A DNA stretch of 64,000 nucleotides, from contig NZ_SOBT01000008.1 in NCBI RefSeq assembly GCF_004364935.1, positions 685,534 through 749,533 of the forward strand, read 5' to 3'. The position numbers were made by a program, and so were the translations under genes. This DNA is from Panacagrimonas perspica. GTDB lineage: Bacteria; Pseudomonadota; Gammaproteobacteria; Nevskiales; Nevskiaceae. Under the pieces are notes generated by a model, which did not search any database, had not been told where the DNA came from, and saw only the letters and a list, made by a program, of their open reading frames with translations. Of the stretch, positions 36,146 to 43,178 are shown one piece after another (positions within the stretch are counted from its first letter, which is position 1; each line of letters opens with the position of its first letter).

Positions 36146-36988
36146 ATGCATCATCCCGCGATGACTGCGGCCTTCCTCGTCTGCCCGCTCTGCGCAGGCC
36201 CGTTCGATATCCAGAACGGCGTCTGGCGCTGCACGGCAGGTCACACGTTCGACGTCGCCCGCGAGGGCTACGTCAATCTGCTGCCGGCGCACCACAAGCA
36301 CAGCAAGGACCCCGGCGACCGGCCGGAGTCGCTGCAGGCGCGCCGCGCGTTCCTCGATGCGGGTCATTACGCGCCGCTGCGCGCCGCCCTCGTCGAGCGG
36401 CTCTCGGCCTTGCGGCCGACGGGCCTGCTCGATATCGGCTGCGGCGAGGGTTACTACACCGCGGCGATGGCGGCGCAGGCATCGACCACCGTCGGCCTGG
36501 ATATCGCCAAGCCTGCGATCCGGCTCGCGGCCAAACGCCATTCCGGGATCACCTGGGTGGTCGGCAGCGGTGCGCGCCTGCCGGTGGCGAGCGAATCCGT
36601 CGACGTGATCTGCACGCTGTTCACGCCGCTGCACGAGGCCGAGATGGCGCGCGTGCTGCGCCCGGGCGGACGGGTGCTGATGGTGACGCCGGACGCGGCG
36701 CACCTGCATGACCTGCGGGCGGCGCTGTTCGATGTCGTCGAGCCGCACGAGCCGGAAAAATTCCGCAAAGGCTTCGAGCCGCTGTTCGAATTCGTGGATC
36801 AGCAGGCGGTCCGTTACCCGCTCGCGCTGTCGCCGCGCGACGTGAACCTGCTGCTGGAGATGACGCCCTACGCGTGGAAGGCGCGGCCGGAGCGGCGCGT
36901 CGAGCTCGAAGCGCGCGAAGCGGGGCTGCAGACCGAGGCCGCGTTCTCGATGCTGGAATTCACGAAGACGCCAGCGCCCGCTCGATGA
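36146..36988 (+). CDS. rlmA: 23S rRNA (guanine-N1)-methyltransferase RlmA
   Basis: RlmA methylates G745 in 23S rRNA helix 35. The 280-residue protein has the N-terminal zinc site (CPLC followed by CTAGH) and the highly conserved EGYVNLLPAHHKHSKDPGD segment that is diagnostic for the family. The SAM-binding motif is LLDIGCGEGYYT. A second ATG at 36161 is possible; neither has a strong binding site. Its last 29 bases overlap the end of the convergent radical SAM gene. The identification is firm because of the near match to E. coli RlmA around the zinc domain. Confidence 0.95.
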   Translation: MHHPAMTAAFLVCPLCAGPFDIQNGVWRCTAGHTFDVAREGYVNLLPAHHKHSKDPGDRPESLQARRAFLDAGHYAPLRAALVERLSALRPTGLLDIGCGEGYYTAAMAAQASTTVGLDIAKPAIRLAAKRHSGITWVVGSGARLPVASESVDVICTLFTPLHEAEMARVLRPGGRVLMVTPDAAHLHDLRAALFDVVEPHEPEKFRKGFEPLFEFVDQQAVRYPLALSPRDVNLLLEMTPYAWKARPERRVELEAREAGLQTEAAFSMLEFTKTPAPAR

Positions 36989-38876
36989 ACTGACGCGGCA
37001 CCTTGGTCCGCGGCACGCGTTGCTCGAACCAGCCACGCACGTCCTGATCGAGCCCGAGCCCGTGCATGTAGTTGTAGAGCGCCTTGTTCAGCGCAACGCC
37101 CAGCGACGCGTGATCCACGCCACTCGGGTCGACGAAGTCGATGTCGTTCTTCGCGAATCGTCCGTCGGGCGGCGGTACCAGCGAGATGCCGTACTCCTGC
37201 GGCTCGCGTCCGACCGGCGAATGGACGGTGCAGGAAAAGCGATGGAAATACCCGGACTGGATGCAGCCCGCTTCGAACAGCTGGCGGACGTATTCGAGCG
37301 CATCGACCGTGTCCTGCACCGTCTGCGTCGGAAAGCCGTACATCAGGTACGCGTGCACCAGGATGCCGGCGTCGGAGAACGCACGCGTCACGCGCGCCAC
37401 CTGGTCCACCGACACGCCCTTCTTCATCAGCTTGAGCAGCCGGTCCGAGGCGACTTCGAGCCCGCCCGAGATCGCGATGCAGCCGCTGTCGGCGAGTTCC
37501 TGGCACAGCGCCGGTGTGAATGATTTCTCGAAGCGGATGTTGCCCCACCAGGAGATCGAGACCTGCCGGCGGACCAGTTCGGCGGCCAGCGACTTCAGTC
37601 CTTTCGGTGGCGCGGCCTCGTCGACGAAGTGGAAGCCGGTCTGCCCGGTTTCGGCGACCACGGCCTGGATGCGATCGACCAGCGTCGTGGCGCTGGCGAG
37701 GTCATAGCGCGAGATGTAGTCGAGGCTGACGTCGCAGAAGCTGCACTTCTTCCAGTAGCAGCCGTGCGCCACCGTGAGCTTGTTCCAGCGCCCGTCCGAC
37801 CACAGGCGGTGCATCGGGTTGAGCATGTCGAGCAGCGACAGGTACCGGTCCAGCGGCAGTCCGTCCCAGGTCGGCGTCCCGACATCGTTGAACGGCACGT
37901 CCAGCTCGCCGCAGTCGATGTAGCGCACGGCACCTGTCTCGTCCCGAAGAAACGTGCGGGACAGGCGCTCGCGCGGACGCTGTTCGCGCAGATGCTCGAG
38001 CAGCGACAGCAGCGGGCGCTCGCCGGCGTCGAGCGTCACGTAGTCGAAGTAATCGAACACGCGTGGTTCGGCCAGCTCGCGCAGCTCGGTGTTGACGTAG
38101 CCGCCGCCGAGCACGGTGACGATCCGCGGGTCATGCGCCTTGAGACTCTGCGCGATCCGGAATGCCGCGTAGACCGCGCCGGGGAAGGGTACCGAGATCA
38201 GCACGAGGTCCGGCGCATGGCGAGAGACCGCCTCGAGCGTCAGCGTGTGCAGCGTCTGGTCGACCAGCGTGGGAGGCGCGGCGAGCGCCTGCGCCATCGG
38301 TTCGAAGTGGGGCTGACTTTGCGCCAGCGATTCCGCGTAACGCACGAACTCGAAGCGCGGATCGACGGTGTCGCGCAGCACGTCGGCCAGGTTGTTGAGA
38401 TAGAGCGTGGCCAGGTGCCGCGCCCGGTCTTGCGCACCCAGCGCGCCGAAGGCCCAGGCCAGCGGATCGCCGCCGTCTTCGTCGACATAGATGTCGAGCG
38501 AGGCGAAGCGCGGACCTTCGGGCAGGAAGCGGCGGCTGCAGATGCGATGGGCGATGGTCGGATCGCGCGTCTGCAGGAAGGCCAGCGTGACCGGCAAGGT
38601 CGCGCGATAGCGCTCGAAGGCGTCCAGGAAATGCTGGACGCCGGGGCTGCGCTTGCGCTCGGCCTGCGCGAGCGCTGCCGTCCGGATCTGTTCCAGGCCG
38701 TCCGGCGAGAACAGTCGCAGCACCAGCGCGAGCGCCAGGTCTTCCTGGTGCGCATCGACACCCCGCGAGCGCAGGAAGCCGGTCAGGTAGGCGGTGGACG
38801 GGTAGGGCGTGTTGAGCTGCGTCATCGGCGGGATGACGGACAGGACACGCGGAGACGCGAAGGGCATGGCGCGCAT
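36960..38876 (-). CDS. B12-binding-domain radical SAM protein
   Basis: This 638-residue protein combines an N-terminal cobalamin-binding-like domain (up to about 330; segments VLSVIPPMTQLNTPYPS and VTVLGGGYVNTEL) with a radical SAM core. The cluster cysteines are at 373, 378 and 381 (CYWKKCSFC), which is CX4CX2C and not the usual CX3CX2C. The following FVDEAAPP and AISGGLEVASDR segments match radical SAM barrels. Two starts are possible, 38876 and 38867, each with AGGA eight bases upstream. It converges on rlmA with a 29-base overlap and diverges from the ferredoxin reductase, with a GTAG palindrome between. The reaction is unknown; such proteins often methylate or rearrange unactivated carbons. 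Confidence 0.88.
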   Translation of the reverse strand: MRAMPFASPRVLSVIPPMTQLNTPYPSTAYLTGFLRSRGVDAHQEDLALALVLRLFSPDGLEQIRTAALAQAERKRSPGVQHFLDAFERYRATLPVTLAFLQTRDPTIAHRICSRRFLPEGPRFASLDIYVDEDGGDPLAWAFGALGAQDRARHLATLYLNNLADVLRDTVDPRFEFVRYAESLAQSQPHFEPMAQALAAPPTLVDQTLHTLTLEAVSRHAPDLVLISVPFPGAVYAAFRIAQSLKAHDPRIVTVLGGGYVNTELRELAEPRVFDYFDYVTLDAGERPLLSLLEHLREQRPRERLSRTFLRDETGAVRYIDCGELDVPFNDVGTPTWDGLPLDRYLSLLDMLNPMHRLWSDGRWNKLTVAHGCYWKKCSFCDVSLDYISRYDLASATTLVDRIQAVVAETGQTGFHFVDEAAPPKGLKSLAAELVRRQVSISWWGNIRFEKSFTPALCQELADSGCIAISGGLEVASDRLLKLMKKGVSVDQVARVTRAFSDAGILVHAYLMYGFPTQTVQDTVDALEYVRQLFEAGCIQSGYFHRFSCTVHSPVGREPQEYGISLVPPPDGRFAKNDIDFVDPSGVDHASLGVALNKALYNYMHGLGLDQDVRGWFEQRVPRTKVPRQFIERALASS

Positions 38877-38904
38877 CCTGCCATTCCTGCGCACCAAAGT
38901 AGCT

Positions 38905-38969
38905 GTAGCCCGGACGAAGTCCGGGGTCCTGCTTGCGGATGGGAGCCCCCCGGACTTCGTCCGGGCTAC
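38905..38969. repeat. GTAG palindromic element (GGAC-GAA-GTCC type)
   Basis: This complete element has GTAG and GCTAC ends. Unusually, it lies in the divergent promoter region between the radical SAM gene and the ferredoxin reductase gene. Confidence 0.92.
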
Positions 38970-39044
38970 GAGGGCATCGGTGCCGCGGCCCGTTAGAATG
39001 CGGGCCCCTTTCGCATTCCCCGCCGCCCCGAGGCGGCTCATTCC

Positions 39045-40280
39045 ATGACCGAGTCCGCAACTCCCGAGAGTGTCGTCATCGTCGGTGCCGGCCAGGCCGG
39101 TGGCGAGACCGCCGCCGAACTGCGCCGCCAGGGCTACACGGGGCGCATCACCATCGTCGGCGAAGAGCCGCACGTGCCGTACAAGCGCCCGCCGCTGTCG
39201 AAGACCTACCTCTCCGGCGCCGCCACCAAGGAATCGCTGTATGTGCTGTCGGCGGCGGCCATGGAGAAGGCCACCATCGAGTTCATCGGCGGCGTGCGCG
39301 CCATCGCGATCGACCGCGCCGGCAAGACGCTGACCTTGTCGGACGGCCGCAAGCTGCCTTACGGCAAGCTGATGCTGGCCACCGGTGGCCGGCCGCGCCT
39401 GCTGACGATTCCGGGCGCCGACCTGCCCAACATCCACGTCGTGCGCGGCATCGCCGATGTCGACGCCATCCGCGAGCAATTCGTCGCCGGCAAGCGCCTG
39501 GTGATCGTCGGCGGTGGCTACATCGGACTGGAAGTGGCTGCGGTCGCGACCAAGGCCGGCCTGAAGGTCACCGTGCTGGAGAGCATGCCGCGCGTGCTGC
39601 AGCGCGTGACAGCGCCGGAGATGTCGGCCTTCTACGAGAAGGTGCACCGCGAAGCCGGCGTCGACGTGCGCACCGGCGTGCAGCTCGCCGGTTTCGAACA
39701 ACAGGGCGACGCGATCCACGTGAAGCTGGTCGGTGGTGACGTCGAGGGCGATCTGGTGATCGTCGGCATCGGCCTGATCGCCAACACCGAGCTGGCGGCG
39801 GACGCCGGGCTCGAGGTGGACAACGGCATCGTCGTCGACGAGTTCACGCGCACGGCCGATCCAGATATCCACGCCGCCGGCGACTGCACGGTGCATCCGA
39901 GCGAATTCCTCGGCCGCCGCGTGCGCCTCGAGTCGGTGCAGAACGCGATGGAGCAGGGTCGCGCCGGCGCATCGAACATGCTGGGCAAGGCCACCAAGTA
40001 CACCAACGTGCCCTGGTTCTGGTCCGACCAGTACGACCTCAAGCTGCAGATGGTCGGCATGTCGACGGGCTACGACCAGGTCGTGCTGCGCGGCGACCCG
40101 GCCAAGCGCAGCTTCGGCGCGTTCTATCTCAAGGATGGCCACCTGATTGCCGTGGACACCGTCAGCCGTCCGCAGGAATTCATGCTGGCGAAGAAGATGG
40201 TGGCGCTGAAGGTCAAGGTCGATCCGGCGAAGCTGGCCGACGAGACGATTCCGATGAAGGACCTCGTACCAGCCGCCTGA
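39045..40280 (+). CDS. Ferredoxin/rubredoxin reductase-type FAD oxidoreductase
   Basis: This 411-residue NAD(P)H-dependent flavoprotein belongs to the group of putidaredoxin and rhodocoxin reductases, which pass electrons to ferredoxins for P450 or dioxygenase systems. The FAD motif is VIVGAGQAGGETA, the NAD motif is VIVGGGYIGLEVA, and the second FAD contact is HAAGDCTVHP. The C-terminal dimer domain (about 325-411) is present. No ferredoxin, rubredoxin or P450 gene is adjacent, so its partner is elsewhere. It could feed AlkB at 45,793-46,968 through a rubredoxin, as in other alkane degraders; this is inference. Confidence 0.93.
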   Translation: MTESATPESVVIVGAGQAGGETAAELRRQGYTGRITIVGEEPHVPYKRPPLSKTYLSGAATKESLYVLSAAAMEKATIEFIGGVRAIAIDRAGKTLTLSDGRKLPYGKLMLATGGRPRLLTIPGADLPNIHVVRGIADVDAIREQFVAGKRLVIVGGGYIGLEVAAVATKAGLKVTVLESMPRVLQRVTAPEMSAFYEKVHREAGVDVRTGVQLAGFEQQGDAIHVKLVGGDVEGDLVIVGIGLIANTELAADAGLEVDNGIVVDEFTRTADPDIHAAGDCTVHPSEFLGRRVRLESVQNAMEQGRAGASNMLGKATKYTNVPWFWSDQYDLKLQMVGMSTGYDQVVLRGDPAKRSFGAFYLKDGHLIAVDTVSRPQEFMLAKKMVALKVKVDPAKLADETIPMKDLVPAA

Positions 40281-40282
40281 CC

Positions 40283-40349
40283 GTAGCCCGGGTGAAACCC
40301 GGGGTTGCGCTCCGTATGTGAGGGGAATCCCGGGTTTCACCCGGGCTAC
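40283..40349. repeat. GTAG palindromic element (GGGT-GAA-ACCC type)
   Basis: This complete element lies between the ferredoxin reductase gene and chrA. It starts two bases after the reductase stop codon and ends 27 bases before the chrA start. Confidence 0.92.
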
Positions 40350-40376
40350 GAGGAAGTCACACGGGAAGGGACGCGC

Positions 40377-41684
40377 ATGACCGATGCCCCTCAGCCGACT
40401 GCACCGGCCGCGGTCTCGTTCCCCGAGGCCCTGCGCTGGTGGTTCAAGCTCGGCTGCATCAGCTTCGGCGGGCCGGCCGGACAGATCGCGATCATGCATC
40501 GCGAACTCGTCGAGACGCGTCGCTGGATCTCCGAAAACCGGTTCCTGCACGCGCTGAACTACTGCATGTTGTTGCCGGGCCCCGAGGCGCAGCAGCTGGC
40601 GACGTACATCGGCTGGCTGATGCACGGCGTGCGCGGCGGCATCGCCGCGGGCGCGCTGTTCGTGCTGCCCTCGCTGATCCTGCTGATCGCTTTGTCCGTC
40701 GCCTACGTGAATCTCGGGGCGCCGCTCGCGGCGGACCTGCTGTACGGCATCCGGCCAGCGGTGGTGGCGATCATCGCGTTCGCCGCGTGGCGCATCGGCT
40801 CCAAGGTGCTGCGACAGAAATGGCTGTGGCCGGTGCCGGTCGCGGCGTTCGTTGCGCTGTACACGCATGTCCCGTTTCCCGCCGTCATCGTGGCAGCGGC
40901 CTTGTACGGCTGGCTGTTGCGCGAGCGGCTCGGCAGCGCGGCGGCGCAGCACGCGGCGACGGCTGCGCATCGGCCCGCGCTGATCGACGACGACACGCCG
41001 ACACCCCCGCACGTGGCTTACTCGTCGTCGCGGCTCGTCGTGATCCTGCTGTTCGGCGTGCTGCTGGCCGGCACCGTGTACGCGTCGCTCGCCGCGCTGT
41101 ACGGCTTCGACTCGCTGTTCAACGCGATGGGCCTGTTCTTCGGCAAGGCGGCGCTGGTGACCTTCGGCGGTGCCTACGCCGTGATGCCCTACGTGTTCCA
41201 GGGCGCGGTCGTGGGCCATGGCTGGCTGAGTGCGACGCAGATGATGGACGGCCTGGCGCTCGGCGAGACGACGCCGGGGCCGCTGATCATGGTGGTCGCC
41301 TTCGTGGGCTTCATGGGCGGCTGGAACGGCATGCCCGCCGAACCGCTCGCGGCAGGGCTGATGGGCGCCTGCGTCGCCAGCTTCTTCACGTTCCTGCCGT
41401 CCTTCATCTTCATCTTCGCCGGCGCCCCCTGGGTCGAGCGCACGCGCGGAAGTTTCCGGCTCGCGGGTCCGATGAGCGCGATCACCGCGGCGGTCGTCGG
41501 CGCGATCTTGTCGCTCGCGCTGTTCTTCGCGGCGCACGTGTTCTGGCCGCAGCCGGGTGTCGATGTCGTGGCGATGGCGATCGCCGTCGTCGGCTGGGTC
41601 GCGCTGTGGCGCAACTGGCTCGGAATGATTCCGCTGATCGTGCTCAGCGCGGCGGTGGGCGCGGCGTATCGGCTCCTGGGTTGA
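40377..41684 (+). CDS. chrA: Chromate transporter ChrA
   Basis: ChrA exports chromate from the cytoplasm, giving chromate resistance. The 435-residue protein has the two homologous halves of the long-chain CHR family. The N-terminal half carries the signature FGGPAGQIA and the C-terminal half carries [11 protein letters not shown], each followed by a run of membrane helices (about ten to twelve in total). The start at 40377 has a GGGAAGGG site (40363-40370); the frame is open upstream only because it reads through the repeat. It could also transport other oxyanions such as sulfate. Confidence 0.92.
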   Translation: MTDAPQPTAPAAVSFPEALRWWFKLGCISFGGPAGQIAIMHRELVETRRWISENRFLHALNYCMLLPGPEAQQLATYIGWLMHGVRGGIAAGALFVLPSLILLIALSVAYVNLGAPLAADLLYGIRPAVVAIIAFAAWRIGSKVLRQKWLWPVPVAAFVALYTHVPFPAVIVAAALYGWLLRERLGSAAAQHAATAAHRPALIDDDTPTPPHVAYSSSRLVVILLFGVLLAGTVYASLAALYGFDSLFNAMGLFFGKAALVTFGGAYAVMPYVFQGAVVGHGWLSATQMMDGLALGETTPGPLIMVVAFVGFMGGWNGMPAEPLAAGLMGACVASFFTFLPSFIFIFAGAPWVERTRGSFRLAGPMSAITAAVVGAILSLALFFAAHVFWPQPGVDVVAMAIAVVGWVALWRNWLGMIPLIVLSAAVGAAYRLLG

Positions 41685-41704
41685 TCCTCGATCGGAGTGA
41701 CCAT

Positions 41705-41725
41705 CCCGGACTTCGTCCGGGCTAC
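41705..41725. repeat. Half GTAG palindromic element
   Basis: Only the right arm remains (CCCGGACTTCGTCCGGGCTAC), 20 bases after the chrA stop codon. The left arm and GTAG head are missing, so this is a truncated copy. Confidence 0.8.
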
Positions 41726-41852
41726 GGGGGCCGCCATCCGCACGACTCACCCATTTGCAGCATGTAGTGCTGTTCCCCGCTGTCTAGTCTGCGATCTGTC
41801 CGGACGTCCGCCCTGCACAAGGGAGCGGACGCATAACCAGGAGTGAGGATCG

Positions 41853-42956
41853 ATGGGTGCAGCGCTGGCCGAGGAACGCCTGGTGTCGGTGGACTCGCAC
41901 GTGCATTTCACCGACGAGTGGGTGAAGGCGCGCCTGCGCAAGCCGATGCACGCGGTGTGGGACGAGGCCAATGCGAAGGCCGAGGTCCATGCCGCGAAAG
42001 TGTTGCGCGGTGGACAGAAGCAGCTCGAGCTCGAGGACTTCGTCGATCCCGAAGCCGCGCGCGATCCGGGCCACTTCACGCCGGAAGGAAAGCTCGCGGC
42101 GATGGATCGCGACGGCGTCTTCGCCGAGGTGATCTTCCCGGAACTGGCCGGCGCCAAGATCGTGAATCCCGCGTTGATGGGCGACGACTGGAAGGAAGTC
42201 TTCCGCGGCTACAACGAGGCGATGGCCGACTTCGCGTCGCATGATCCGAAGCGGCTGATGACGGCGTATCAGTTGCCGCTGTACGACATCGATTTCGCGG
42301 TCGAGGAAGTGGAGCGGCTGGCGCGCGACAAGCAGGCTCGCTGTGTGCAGCTCACGCCGTTCCCGGCGGACCTGGGCCTTCCTGACGTCTATCACGAGCG
42401 CTACGAGCCGCTGTGGAAGATCATCGAAGAGACGGGTCTCACGGTCCTGAACCATCTCGACCTGAAGAAGGAACTCTGGGACGTGTTCCGCCGTGATCCG
42501 ACGCCACAGAAGGGCATCTTCACGGGCCTTGCGTGGGCGCCGCTGGCGGAAGCGATCTGCATGTGGATCCTCACCGGCACGCTCGAGAAGTATCCGAAGA
42601 TGAAGGTGCTGTTCGTCGAGCCGGGCCTGGGCTGGCTGCCGTGGTTCTTCCAGGCGCTGCTCGACCCGCGCATGCACCAGCACTACGAATTCCCGGGCGT
42701 GAAGCGGCCGCCGTCGGAGACGTTCAAGGCGCAATGCGGCGCGACGTTCATGTACGAACCGCAGGGCCTGAAAGCCTGCTACGACTACTTCGGACCAGAC
42801 TGCCTGTACTGGTCCACCGACTTTCCGCATCCCGCGACCTGCTGGCCGAACTCGCGCAGCCAGGTGGTCAGCCAGTTCGCGGAAGCGGGCATCCCGCAGG
42901 CGGATCGCGTGAAGATCACGTCGGGGAACGCGATGCGGACGTTTGGGTTGGGCTAA
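41853..42956 (+). CDS. Amidohydrolase-2 family metal-dependent hydrolase (ACMSD-like)
   Basis: This 367-residue TIM-barrel enzyme of the amidohydrolase superfamily resembles 2-amino-3-carboxymuconate semialdehyde decarboxylase and related non-hydrolytic decarboxylases. The metal-binding residues are expected in DSHVHF near the N-terminus, the central NHLD segment and the C-terminal STDFPHP. The start at 41853 has a GGAG-type site. It is on the same strand as the fused CoA transferase, with a 222-base gap that contains a large inverted repeat. The two could belong to one catabolic pathway. The substrate is unknown; aromatic or alicyclic carboxylates are plausible. Confidence 0.87.
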   Translation: MGAALAEERLVSVDSHVHFTDEWVKARLRKPMHAVWDEANAKAEVHAAKVLRGGQKQLELEDFVDPEAARDPGHFTPEGKLAAMDRDGVFAEVIFPELAGAKIVNPALMGDDWKEVFRGYNEAMADFASHDPKRLMTAYQLPLYDIDFAVEEVERLARDKQARCVQLTPFPADLGLPDVYHERYEPLWKIIEETGLTVLNHLDLKKELWDVFRRDPTPQKGIFTGLAWAPLAEAICMWILTGTLEKYPKMKVLFVEPGLGWLPWFFQALLDPRMHQHYEFPGVKRPPSETFKAQCGATFMYEPQGLKACYDYFGPDCLYWSTDFPHPATCWPNSRSQVVSQFAEAGIPQADRVKITSGNAMRTFGLG

Positions 42957-42986
42957 GGGTTTTCATCCCCGAGTCAGGTTTTCACC

Positions 42987-43146
42987 GCAAAGGCGCAAAG
43001 GGAAAAGAAAGGGCACAAAGGAAAGAAAAGATTGATGGAGCGAAGAAAAAGTCGAGGATTGAGAGCAGATTCGAGATGTTCGGGCACCGTTCTCTTCACC
43101 TCTAGAGTTTTTCTTTGCGTCCTTTCTTTTCCCTTTGCGCTCTTGC
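42987..43146. repeat. Large inverted repeat between amidohydrolase and CoA-transferase genes
   Basis: The left arm (42987-43012) and right arm (43121-43146) match at about 24 of 26 positions, with GCGCAAAGGGAAAAGAAAGG shared and inverted. Partial pairing continues inward. The arms are purine/pyrimidine biased, and the 108-base centre is not coding. It looks like a small non-autonomous mobile or palindromic element. Whether other copies exist cannot be seen here. Confidence 0.82.
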
Positions 43147-43178
43147 GTTGAATATTTTTGCTATTCAGGAGCATCGCA

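Noticed and set aside
38877-41750. Minus-strand open frame extending the radical SAM gene upstream through the ferredoxin reductase and chrA genes
   Set aside because: It is antisense to two well-identified genes. GC-rich codon bias leaves long open frames on the opposite strand, and the radical SAM family start lies at 38,867-38,876.
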